Shown: positions 1 to 5,521, counted from the stretch's first letter. The stretch: DNA of 5,521 bases from Hydrogenimonas sp. (GCA_015494675.1 WGAW01000015.1:1-5521), one strand, 5' to 3'. Notes: generated by a model not told the origin, from the sequence alone. Translations and numbers: made by a program.

Positions 1-28
1 AAATTAATCTACCGCTTAAAATAAAAAT

Positions 29-34
29 TATAAA
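29..34 (+). promoter_or_regulatory. Putative -10 box upstream of the lipase gene
   Basis: TATAAA lies in a strongly AT-rich stretch just ahead of the lipase gene. A transcript starting about seven bases further on would begin near position 41, leaving a leader of roughly 28 bases before the ATG at 69. No good TTGACA-like -35 box is visible at the usual spacing. AT-rich tracts resemble -10 boxes by chance, so this is a weak call. Confidence 0.35.
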
Positions 35-68
35 ATGTTTCAAAATGAATTCAAAAAGGGAGACGGGC

Positions 69-2168
69 ATGAAAAAGGTGATCATATCGGCATTGGCGGG
101 TGCGGCTATACTGCTTGTGTCGGGATGCGGGGAGTCTGCGGACAACTTCTCCGCGCAAAAGGCGGGCGGAGGATACGTGATAATGGATACGAAAGGGGGT
201 AATATTCCTTACCCTAACGATATCCTCTTCGCTCCTTCGGAGGGTCAACCCGCCGACGGAACACTCAACATTCCATTCGATGCCAACGACAGCGATGCGG
301 GTGTAAAGGCAGCACTCGATACCCTCGACGGCTTCTCCACGACCGCTTCGATCAGCATTGGAATAAGCGGAGATATAAACTCCTCTACGCTTGCCGGAAA
401 CATTCACCTCTACGAAGTGGCGGCGACCGAATCGAACGCCACCTCTCCCATACCCGTCGTAGGCGCCGTTCTTTCGGAGCTTACTTACGGTGTAGACTAT
501 GTAGCGGCGGCCACAAAGAGCCGCATAGCCATCCTTCCTCTCAAACCGCTAAAAGGCGGCAGCCACTACATGGTCATGCTAAGCAGCGGTATAAAAGATA
601 CGGCGGGCCGCCCCATAGAGTCCGACTATATCACGTCGCTTCTGCTCGGGAGCGCTCCGCTGATCGACTCATCGGGAAATCCCGCGATCGTAGTAGACAG
701 CGATCCTGCGGCAAACAGGGCGAAGCTGCAGCAGCTCGAGGGGATTCGGCAGTTGACCAGGCAGATGCTCAATGTAGCCGGCCGCGACATGAACGTATCT
801 GAAAGCGATGTTGTAGCGATCTGGAGCTTCACGACCCAGAGCATAGGAAAAGTGGCGGAGGCTTTCGCGTCGAACAACGAAAACGGGGCCATACTCTACT
901 TGAGCGATACAAACCTCACATCCAAAGAGTTTCTACTCGGCGCCGGATACGATGTAAACGGTACGATGATCGGAAGCGCCGAGGTCTACGCCGGAACGCT
1001 CTCGAACCTGCCCTACTATCTGGGCATACCTTCGGCGCAGAACCCGTTTGCCCCTCTAACGGACTCGTTCATCTTCCAAAACGGCAGCGACATGCCGACC
1101 GAAACGGGCAGAGTCACCGTTCCGGTTCTGGCAACCGTGCCATCCGCCGCTTCCGGGTGTACGGAGCCTGCAGCCGGATGGCCCGTAGCCATCTTCCAGC
1201 ACGGCATCACCAGAAACAGGCTCGACGTTCTGGCCGTATCGGAAGCATTCGCAAAGATCTGCTACGCGGTAGTGGGCATAGACCTGCCCCTGCACGGCAT
1301 AGCCGATACGACGAACCCGCTCTATATGGGCTCTTACGAGCGTACATTCAACCTCGATTTCCTGACACAGGATGCCAATGAAACCATTCTGGCAAAAGCG
1401 CCGGACGGAAAGCCCGACAGCTCCGGAATACACTATATAAACCTCACGAGCCTTCTGACGGCAAGAGACAATATCCGCCAGAGCACATCTGACTACATAG
1501 CCCTTCATAACGCCATTGCCGCGAATTCCGTGGGCGTAAAGCTGGACGGAACCAAGGTCGCGTTTGTAGGCCACTCGCTTGGCACGATGGCTCCGTTCGG
1601 CTACTTTGCAAAGCAGGATCTTGCCGGACTATCGCTGAACTCCGTCGTTCTCTCCGTACCCGGCGGCGGCATCACAAGCATTATGGTCAACTCACAGACT
1701 TTCGGAGGCGCCATAGTCAAGGGGCTCGAAGAAGCCGGCCTAAAGCAGGGCTCCGACGAGTTCAACTCGTTCCTGAACGCCATGCAGACGGCGCTCGACG
1801 ATGCAGACCCGCTCAACTATGCGGCGACGGTCAGCCAGAAACATAAGATCCTGATACACGAGGTCGTAAACGACGACGTCATACCCAATAGCGTAGCCAC
1901 CGATCCCCTTGCGGGCGGCTTCCCGCTGCTGAAGCTGATGAGCGCGAAAGACATAACGACCTATTCGTTCCCGCCCGATACGAATGCAACGACGATCTAC
2001 CCGACCACCAATGTAACCTCCACCGTTTTCAAAAGCGGAAACCACCGCTCTCTCCTGGTTCCCGACTACAACCGGAATACTACGGAAGAGATGCAGACAG
2101 AGATGGTCTCCTTCATCTTCTCGGAAGGAGCAGCGATAGAGGCGAACCTTACAAAAATAGCGAACTGA
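69..2168 (+). CDS. Pla-1/VolA-type extracellular lipase lipoprotein
   Basis: Predicted 699-residue lipoprotein of the bacterial virulence-factor lipase family (Pla-1/cef, VolA), whose members cleave acyl esters of lipids or lysophospholipids at the cell surface. The start at 69 is preferred over the ATG at 45: GGGAG at 58-62 sits six bases ahead of it, and it gives a clean signal peptide (two lysines, hydrophobic core, lipobox V-S-G-C with Cys20). Gly at +2 fits outer-membrane sorting. The N-terminal domain carries the PYPNDILF motif (residues 47-54) and a nearby DGTLNIPF motif, both typical of the Lipase_bact_N domain. The alpha/beta-hydrolase part shows QHG (377-379, likely oxyanion loop), GIDLPLHG (Asp405, His409) and the nucleophile elbow GHSLG with Ser503. 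Asp602 or Asp603 in NDDVIPN and His659 in GNHRS are the likely remaining triad members. Cys364 and Cys398 could form a disulfide. Length is near the family norm and nothing looks broken. The substrate cannot be read from sequence. Confidence 0.9.
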   Translation: MKKVIISALAGAAILLVSGCGESADNFSAQKAGGGYVIMDTKGGNIPYPNDILFAPSEGQPADGTLNIPFDANDSDAGVKAALDTLDGFSTTASISIGISGDINSSTLAGNIHLYEVAATESNATSPIPVVGAVLSELTYGVDYVAAATKSRIAILPLKPLKGGSHYMVMLSSGIKDTAGRPIESDYITSLLLGSAPLIDSSGNPAIVVDSDPAANRAKLQQLEGIRQLTRQMLNVAGRDMNVSESDVVAIWSFTTQSIGKVAEAFASNNENGAILYLSDTNLTSKEFLLGAGYDVNGTMIGSAEVYAGTLSNLPYYLGIPSAQNPFAPLTDSFIFQNGSDMPTETGRVTVPVLATVPSAASGCTEPAAGWPVAIFQHGITRNRLDVLAVSEAFAKICYAVVGIDLPLHGIADTTNPLYMGSYERTFNLDFLTQDANETILAKAPDGKPDSSGIHYINLTSLLTARDNIRQSTSDYIALHNAIAANSVGVKLDGTKVAFVGHSLGTMAPFGYFAKQDLAGLSLNSVVLSVPGGGITSIMVNSQTFGGAIVKGLEEAGLKQGSDEFNSFLNAMQTALDDADPLNYAATVSQKHKILIHEVVNDDVIPNSVATDPLAGGFPLLKLMSAKDITTYSFPPDTNATTIYPTTNVTSTVFKSGNHRSLLVPDYNRNTTEEMQTEMVSFIFSEGAAIEANLTKIAN

Positions 2169-2175
2169 GTTACGT

Positions 2176-2200
2176 AAATTGCGGGCAGAGCCCGCAATTT
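2176..2200. terminator. Perfect palindrome between convergent genes, probable bidirectional terminator
   Basis: An 11-bp perfect inverted repeat (2176-2186 and 2190-2200) with the three-base loop AGA. The GC-rich inner stem GCGGGC/GCCCGC is flanked by AAATT/AATTT, so each strand reads a strong stem ending in a short T run. It lies eight bases after the lipase stop and 45 bases beyond the nfo stop, where a shared terminator for converging transcripts is expected. The T tract is only three bases, so termination may be weak. The core recurs at 5333-5359, so it may instead be a dispersed palindromic repeat. Confidence 0.6.
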
Positions 2201-2244
2201 GGCATGTGGTTGGCGGCCCTGCAAGCCATTAAAGATTCTATATC

Positions 2245-3099
2245 TCAGGTTTTGTCGACAAGATCGTAGAGGGCGCGGATCTCCTGCGCCCATATAGTGT
2301 CGTCTATCGTCTCCAGAATGAGCGGGATGCCGTCCATTCTCGGATCGTTCATTATGAAGCCGAAGGCGTCCCACCCTATCTCTCCGCATCCGAGCGAGTG
2401 GTGACGGTCCACCCTGCTTCCGAGTTTCGGCTTCGAATCGTTTAGGTGCATCCCCTTCAGATACTCGAAACCCACGATCCTGTCGAACTCCTCCATCGTC
2501 TCTTCGTACGCCTCTTTCGACCTCAGATCGTAGCCGGCAGTAAATGTATGACACGTATCGAGGCAGACGCCTACCCTGCTTCTGTCGGCCGTCCTCTCTA
2601 TAAGGTAGGCCAGATGCTCGAACCTGTACCCCAGGTTGCTCCCCTGGCCGGCGGTATTCTCGATGACAAGGGTGACCCCTTCGGTTTCGTTAAGCGCTAT
2701 ATTCATAGACTCCGCTATCAAATCGAGGCACGCCTCTTCGTCGATCTTTTTCAGATGGCTGCCGGGATGGAAATTTAGCTTGTCGAGTCCTAGCTGTTCG
2801 CACCTTTTCACTTCGTCTATGAAAGCGTCGAGGCTCTTTTTGCGCTTCTCCTTCTCGGGGTGGCCTAGGTTTATCAGGTAGCTGTCGTGCGGAAGCACGT
2901 GTTCGGGCTCTATGCCGCTCTCTTCTAGATTCTCTTTAAAAAGCTCTATCGTCTCTTCATCGAGCGGCTTGGCACTCCACTGGCGCTGGTTTTTGGTAAA
3001 GAGCGCAAAAGCTTTCGCACCTATCGCTTTGGCGTTCAGAGGAGCGTTGAAGACACCCCCAGAAGCCGAGACGTGCGCTCCTACATATTTTTGCGACAT
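2245..3099 (-). CDS. nfo: Endonuclease IV (AP endonuclease family 2)
   Basis: A 284-residue protein, almost exactly the length of E. coli Nfo. The enzyme cuts the backbone 5' to abasic sites and removes 3' blocking groups in base excision repair, in the cytoplasm. All nine trinuclear zinc ligands can be placed by the family pattern: His71, His111 (in FHPGS), Glu147 (in IENTAG), Asp181 and His184 (in [12 protein letters not shown]), His218 (in HLNDSK), Asp231 and His233 (in VDRHHSLG) and Glu263 (in ILET), offset by two from E. coli numbering. The N-terminal GAHVSASGG strand of the TIM barrel is intact. GGAG at 3112-3109 lies nine bases before the ATG and falls inside the end of the upstream lipoprotein gene, which stops only three bases before this start, so the two genes are probably cotranscribed and perhaps translationally coupled. 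No oddities. Confidence 0.97.
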   Translation of the reverse strand: MSQKYVGAHVSASGGVFNAPLNAKAIGAKAFALFTKNQRQWSAKPLDEETIELFKENLEESGIEPEHVLPHDSYLINLGHPEKEKRKKSLDAFIDEVKRCEQLGLDKLNFHPGSHLKKIDEEACLDLIAESMNIALNETEGVTLVIENTAGQGSNLGYRFEHLAYLIERTADRSRVGVCLDTCHTFTAGYDLRSKEAYEETMEEFDRIVGFEYLKGMHLNDSKPKLGSRVDRHHSLGCGEIGWDAFGFIMNDPRMDGIPLILETIDDTIWAQEIRALYDLVDKT

Positions 3100-3102
3100 T
3101 TT

Positions 3103-3573
3103 CTATCTCTCCGTTATCTTAATAAGTATACGATTCAGCCTGTCCCTGAATCGGGCCGAGGCGCTATCGAAAGTGTAGATTATATCGAATCTGCCTTCCT
3201 CATATATACGCTGCACCATCCTGCCGCTCTCATGCTCCAGCCCCTCCCCGCCGAAAATGGGCCGCTTCGAGAGTATACGGGCCAGGGTTCCGGGCGGATA
3301 GTCGGCCTTCAGATACTTCCTGTAAAACTCCCGCTCCGACATACACTTGGAGTCTACACATACCCTTTTACCCACACTAAGGGCAAAGACGGGGCGCCCG
3401 GAGTAGTAGATCTGAACCTTTACGATATTTTTACCGCGATATATGAACCCCATATCCGCGTACTTCAAAGAAGCCGATTTGATCACTATCAGAGCCGGCT
3501 GCGGCTTTTCATAATACTTTGCACCGCAGCTTCCCAATACAAAAACCGTAATCAGAAAAAACAGATATCTCAC
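3103..3573 (-). CDS. Small hypothetical lipoprotein upstream of nfo
   Basis: About 156 residues; I do not recognise the family. The chosen start is GTG at 3573-3571: GAGG at 3584-3581 lies seven bases upstream, and the product then begins with Met-Arg-Tyr and a hydrophobic segment ending in the lipobox L-G-S-C (Cys16). A longer reading from TTG at 3591 adds six residues but has no good ribosome-binding site. The +2 residue is Gly, so outer-membrane sorting is plausible. The mature part is basic and mixed in character, with two further cysteines (Cys72, Cys77) in a C-x4-C arrangement that could form a disulfide in the periplasm, and a YPPG segment after it. No transmembrane segment is seen after the signal. 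It is the first gene of a unit with nfo, three bases apart, but a lipoprotein and a DNA-repair enzyme share no evident function, so the pairing may reflect only shared transcription. Confidence 0.82.
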   Translation of the reverse strand: MRYLFFLITVFVLGSCGAKYYEKPQPALIVIKSASLKYADMGFIYRGKNIVKVQIYYSGRPVFALSVGKRVCVDSKCMSEREFYRKYLKADYPPGTLARILSKRPIFGGEGLEHESGRMVQRIYEEGRFDIIYTFDSASARFRDRLNRILIKITER

Positions 3574-3630
3574 TACATTCCCTCTTCCCAAGCCTGCAGC
3601 CGCGGCTTCATAATTGAATATGGATACAAT

Positions 3631-3639
3631 TTTATAATA
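3631..3639 (-). promoter_or_regulatory. Putative -10 region for the lipoprotein-nfo unit
   Basis: Read on the minus strand this stretch gives TATTATAAA, containing overlapping TATTAT and TATAAA hexamers. It would place transcription start near 3624, about 50 bases ahead of the GTG start at 3573. No convincing -35 box is seen. The same bases also read as TATAAT on the plus strand (3633-3638), so they could serve the divergent tRNA gene instead. Confidence 0.35.
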
Positions 3640-3656
3640 GTTTAAGTAAAATTCAC

Positions 3657-3662
3657 TATAAT
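3657..3662 (+). promoter_or_regulatory. Putative -10 box for tRNA-Glu
   Basis: A perfect TATAAT ends 20 bases before the mature tRNA 5' end. Transcription would start near 3669, giving a leader of about 13 bases for RNase P to remove. A second TATAAT lies at 3633-3638. No clear -35 hexamer is found at normal spacing, which is common for promoters in Campylobacterota. Confidence 0.5.
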
Positions 3663-3682
3663 TTCACCCACAAACCGTTGAT

Positions 3683-3758
3683 GGCCCCTTCATCTAGCGG
3701 TCCAGGATGCAAGGTTTTCATCCTTGTCACAGGGGTTCGAGTCCCCTAGGGGTCACCA
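3683..3758 (+). tRNA. tRNA-Glu (anticodon TTC)
   Basis: A 76-base cloverleaf with encoded CCA. The acceptor stem GGCCCCT pairs with AGGGGTC (3748-3754, one G-T pair). The D stem is ATC/GAT (3692-3694, 3706-3708) around an 11-base loop. The anticodon stem CAAGG/CCTTG (3710-3714, 3722-3726) encloses the loop TTTTCAT with anticodon TTC at 3717-3719, reading GAA and GAG. A four-base variable region is followed by the T arm AGGGG-TTCGAGT-CCCCT, discriminator A3755 and CCA at 3756-3758. All invariant positions look sound. The gene stands alone, divergent from the lipoprotein gene and convergent with the Mut7-C gene, whose stop is only 28 bases beyond. I see no convincing terminator hairpin in that gap. 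Confidence 0.97.
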
Positions 3759-3786
3759 CTTTCTCTCCACTCGAAAATTTTGATTC

Positions 3787-4254
3787 CTACTCTTTTTTTG
3801 ATAAACCCAACAACTCATGGATTTTTTCGCGCATGCGTTTTGCATGCGTTCCCTGCCAATATATCTTTTTGCACTTCGGGCACTGCCAGAAGCCGTCGAG
3901 CCAGCGGTATGTCTCTTTCGGAATCGATGTGAAGCTCCCCTCCTTCTCGACCGGCACAAGCTCCCTGTTGCAGCACAGAGAGCGGCGAAAGGGCCTTGCA
4001 TACCTCGCAAGATCGAATATAGCTGCCACCCTCCTGACCTGGCTCTTCGCCTCTTCGCACCTCAACACCACAATGGCTTCGGGCGACCTCTCCTGAAGCC
4101 TCCGGTCGCAGGTAAGGCCTATGCGTCCGAATCTGCACCTGGCTACGATCTCATCGTCCGATATATCGTCTCTGTAGTATGTATCGAACCCCAGCAGCCT
4201 AAGATACTTCGCGACTTTCGAAAGATGAACGTCGCATACAAACCTGATCTTTAT
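3787..4254 (-). CDS. Mut7-C RNase-domain protein, apparent ATA start
   Basis: A 155-residue protein of the Mut7-C family: a PIN-like nuclease fold followed by a zinc ribbon, predicted to act on RNA, substrate unknown. The N-terminus reads KIRFVCDVHLSKVAKYLRLL, matching the family's opening strand and helix with the first acidic residue at Asp8. It continues with DDISDDEIV (residues 29-37) and Asp50 in LTCDRRL, the likely further metal-binding acids, then RYARPFRR and a CPKC pair (Cys125, Cys128) before YWQGTHAKRM. The first zinc-ribbon pair, usually C-x-x-C-N, reads S-L-C-C-N (Ser92, Cys94, Cys95), so one ligand may be replaced. No ATG, GTG or TTG occurs in frame between the upstream stop (4275-4273) and GTG at 4071-4069, which would discard the catalytic half. 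ATA at 4254-4252 is preceded by AAGGAG (4265-4260) with five bases of spacing. It lies 29 bases after the reductase stop and is probably cotranscribed with it. A mutated start, hence a pseudogene, or a sequence error remains possible. Confidence 0.82.
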   Translation of the reverse strand: MKIRFVCDVHLSKVAKYLRLLGFDTYYRDDISDDEIVARCRFGRIGLTCDRRLQERSPEAIVVLRCEEAKSQVRRVAAIFDLARYARPFRRSLCCNRELVPVEKEGSFTSIPKETYRWLDGFWQCPKCKKIYWQGTHAKRMREKIHELLGLSKKE

Positions 4255-4259
4255 ACCGA

Positions 4260-4265
4260 CTCCTT
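4260..4265 (-). promoter_or_regulatory. Shine-Dalgarno that supports the ATA start of the Mut7-C gene
   Basis: AAGGAG on the minus strand lies five bases before ATA at 4254. No in-frame or nearby out-of-frame ATG, GTG or TTG stands at a workable distance except in frames that close quickly. This site is the main evidence, beside the protein's conserved N-terminus, that translation begins at the ATA. Confidence 0.65.
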
Positions 4266-4283
4266 CAACTATCTATACAAGAT

Positions 4284-5303
4284 TCAGCCCATCGGATACA
4301 AAACCGCCCGGTGAACGCTGTCGCAGGCTTTCAATATATCGTCGTCGAGAGTCACATCGAGTGCGGCGAGCGTCTCGTCGAGCTGACTCTCGTCGGTCGC
4401 ACCGATGATGGAGGAGGCGACGAAGTCGTGGTTCATACTCCACGCGACGGCGAGTGTGGTCAGACTCATGCCCGCCGCCTGTGCAATCTCCAGATATAGA
4501 GCCGTAGCTTCGAGTGTTTTTTCGTTTAGATACCTCTGAGCCTGGGCTCTTACTCTGGGGTTTTTGTCTTCCAGATATTTCGTAAAGCGCGCGCCCGGAG
4601 GGTAGAACTCACCGTTGTATTTGCCGCTCAGCACCCCGCCGGCAAGCGGAGCGTACGGCAGCAGCGATATCTTCTCTTTGCGGCAGACCTCCGCAAGCTC
4701 ATCCATAAAACGGCGATTCAGAAGCGAAAAGTTGTTCTGAATCGACTCGAAACGGGCAAGACCCCTGTAACGGCTGGTCTCGTTCGCTTTCGTAAGGCCG
4801 TATGCAGTATCGTTCGAGGTTCCTATGTACCGCACCTTGCCGCTTTGAACGAGCCTGTCGAACGCTTCCAGGCTCTCCTCTATCGGCACCACGCTGTCGG
4901 GCCAGTGCATCTGGTACAAATCGATATAGTCCGTCTTGAGCCTTTTTAGACTCCCCTCGACGGCCCTCTCTATATGAAAACGGTCTATCGCCGTCATTCC
5001 ATGGCGTATGGGAGGTACGAACCATCCGCTTGCGGCACCCGCAACCTTGGTGGCCAAAATGATGGAGTCACGAGGTTTGCCGGACATCCACTCACCTACG
5101 ATCTCCTCTGTCGTACCGGCCCACGAACTTCTGGGAGGTACCGGATAGAGCTCGGCCGTATCGAAAAAGTTGATACCGCGATCGTACGCTTTGTCCATTA
5201 TCGCGAACGACTTTTTCTTGTCGCAGAAAGAGCCGAACGTCATGGTACCCATGCAAAGCGGCGTTACCCGCAGGCCGCTACGGCCTATATAACGATACTC
5301 CAT
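4284..5303 (-). CDS. Tas-like aldo/keto reductase
   Basis: A 339-residue NAD(P)H-dependent oxidoreductase of the aldo/keto reductase family, close in length and motifs to E. coli Tas (346 residues). The TIM barrel opens with the Tas-like GTMTFG (19-24). The catalytic tetrad is visible: Asp48 and Tyr53 in FDTAELYPVPPR, Lys86 in ATK and His133 in YQMHW. The YPVPPR stretch after the tyrosine is shared with Tas. The C-terminal cofactor region carries the family's SIIGAT motif. AAGGAG at 5315-5310 sits six bases before the ATG. The physiological substrate of this group is not established and cannot be read here. It is the first gene of a unit with the Mut7-C gene 29 bases downstream. The gene is intact with no odd features. 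Confidence 0.95.
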   Translation of the reverse strand: MEYRYIGRSGLRVTPLCMGTMTFGSFCDKKKSFAIMDKAYDRGINFFDTAELYPVPPRSSWAGTTEEIVGEWMSGKPRDSIILATKVAGAASGWFVPPIRHGMTAIDRFHIERAVEGSLKRLKTDYIDLYQMHWPDSVVPIEESLEAFDRLVQSGKVRYIGTSNDTAYGLTKANETSRYRGLARFESIQNNFSLLNRRFMDELAEVCRKEKISLLPYAPLAGGVLSGKYNGEFYPPGARFTKYLEDKNPRVRAQAQRYLNEKTLEATALYLEIAQAAGMSLTTLAVAWSMNHDFVASSIIGATDESQLDETLAALDVTLDDDILKACDSVHRAVLYPMG

Positions 5304-5313
5304 TCTTTTCTCC

Positions 5314-5322
5314 TTATTTCAT
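5314..5322 (-). other. Possible two-codon leader minigene (ATG-AAA-TAA)
   Basis: On the minus strand ATGAAATAA occurs just upstream of the reductase. It has its own AAAAGGAG (5338-5331) eight bases before it, and its stop codon runs into the reductase's own AAGGAG. The AAAAGG part of its ribosome site lies in the 3' arm of the hairpin at 5333-5359. Nine-base open frames arise readily by chance, so this is a tentative note. Confidence 0.2.
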
Positions 5323-5332
5323 TTATGTTACT

Positions 5333-5359
5333 CCTTTTGCGGGCAAAGCCCGCAAAAGG
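5333..5359. repeat. Perfect palindrome sharing its core with the one at 2176-2200
   Basis: A 12-bp perfect inverted repeat (5333-5344 and 5348-5359) with loop AAA. The inner 19 bases differ from the palindrome at 2176-2200 only at the central loop base, while the outer stem bases differ but stay paired. It lies 29 bases upstream of the reductase start, so it is not that gene's terminator. Confidence 0.7.
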
Positions 5360-5361
5360 AC

Positions 5362-5466
5362 AGGGACTGAGGTCCCTACAACCCCCTAACGCTTTGAAAC
5401 ACAAGTTTCAAGACGGCCCCGCACCAAAGTGCGACGCCGGGAAGGCGATGGTCGGCCGCTTCCCGG
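5362..5466. repeat. Cluster of small inverted repeats in gene-free right end
   Basis: Four further stems follow the palindrome in quick succession: AGGGAC/GTCCCT with loop TGAG (5362-5367, 5372-5377); TTGAAAC/GTTTCAA with loop ACAA (5394-5400, 5405-5411); CGCAC/GTGCG with loop CAAA (5420-5424, 5429-5433); and CCGGGAAG/CTTCCCGG around a 14-base loop (5437-5444, 5459-5466). No credible reading frame spans them. The layout suggests a composite intergenic repeat or a structured leader or RNA. Its identity is unknown to me. Confidence 0.6.
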
Positions 5467-5491
5467 TGCCACTCTATTCATTTTGGTTCAT

Positions 5492-5497
5492 ATTATA
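5492..5497 (-). promoter_or_regulatory. Putative -10 box upstream of the hairpin cluster and reductase unit
   Basis: A perfect TATAAT on the minus strand within an AT-rich stretch. Transcription would start near 5485 and give the reductase a leader of about 180 bases containing every hairpin of the cluster. No good -35 box is seen at 16-18 bases. The same stretch is AT-rich on the plus strand and could serve a gene beyond the window edge. Confidence 0.35.
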
Positions 5498-5521
5498 TTG
5501 ATTAGCTGTTGATAAAGTTTA

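Noticed and set aside
1056..1574. Minus-strand open frame of 172 codons inside the lipase gene
   Set aside because: It is rich in Arg, Gly, Val and Cys as antisense shadows often are, and the plus-strand frame carries the lipase motifs.
3073..3645. Plus-strand open frame of 190 codons
   Set aside because: It is antisense to the lipoprotein gene and the start of nfo, with no ribosome site or domain; the minus-strand lipoprotein signal and coupling to nfo are far more convincing.
3759..3800. Terminator for tRNA-Glu using the T run near 3793-3799
   Set aside because: No stable stem precedes the T run apart from a short AT-only palindrome, and the run falls inside the end of the convergent Mut7-C gene.
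3829..3851. Direct repeat of GCATGCGTT with a GCATGC palindrome
   Set aside because: It lies inside the Mut7-C coding sequence and encodes ordinary HAKRMRE-type residues; two short copies are not enough for a repeat call.
3787..4071. A 94-residue gene starting at GTG 4071
   Set aside because: It is only the C-terminal part of the Mut7-C protein. The same frame continues upstream with the conserved nuclease half, so this start would remove the catalytic residues.
3817..4314. Plus-strand open frame of 165 codons
   Set aside because: It lies opposite the Mut7-C gene, has no recognisable domain, and the minus-strand frame shows clear family motifs.
5382..5470. Integron attC-like site or CRISPR repeat
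   Set aside because: Stems are unequal and unrelated to each other, there are no matched core sites at both ends and no regularly spaced identical repeats.
4974..5501. Plus-strand open frame running through the reductase start and the hairpin cluster
   Set aside because: It is a shadow of the reductase and continues through palindromes; no ribosome site or protein-like pattern is seen.

Overview
This window reads as an ordinary chromosomal stretch from a bacterium with moderate GC content. The genes are tightly packed, have clear Shine-Dalgarno sites, and use ATA, AGA and AGG codons freely in otherwise GC-balanced coding sequence. The gene set (a Pla-1/VolA-type lipase lipoprotein, a small lipoprotein joined to endonuclease IV, a Tas-like aldo/keto reductase) and the AT-rich promoter regions suggest a Campylobacterota member of the higher-GC, environmental kind. 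That placement is an inference from style, not from a marker gene.

Layout, left to right. (1) Positions 69-2168 on the plus strand encode a 699-residue outer-membrane-type lipoprotein with a lipase fold and a visible Ser/Asp/His triad. (2) A perfect 11-bp-arm palindrome at 2176-2200 sits between this gene and the convergent nfo gene. (3) On the minus strand a two-gene unit is read from 3573 down to 2245: a small lipoprotein of unknown role, then endonuclease IV, with three bases between them. (4) An AT-rich divergent promoter region (about 3601-3682) separates that unit from a single tRNA-Glu(TTC) gene at 3683-3758. (5) A second minus-strand unit runs from 5303 down to 3787: a Tas-like aldo/keto reductase followed by a Mut7-C RNase/PIN-like protein with a zinc-ribbon tail. 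(6) The right end (5304-5521) has no gene but carries a dense run of small palindromes, one sharing its core with the palindrome at 2176-2200.

The most useful observation is that the Mut7-C gene has no ATG, GTG or TTG start that keeps its catalytic half. The reading frame, the family's N-terminus and a strong Shine-Dalgarno all point to an ATA start at 4254-4252. A conventional gene caller would either shorten the protein to its C-terminal 94 residues or miss it. The second is the hairpin cluster upstream of the reductase, which can be drawn in two mutually exclusive folds. The genes do not form one obvious pathway, and I see no defence, mobile or CRISPR system here.
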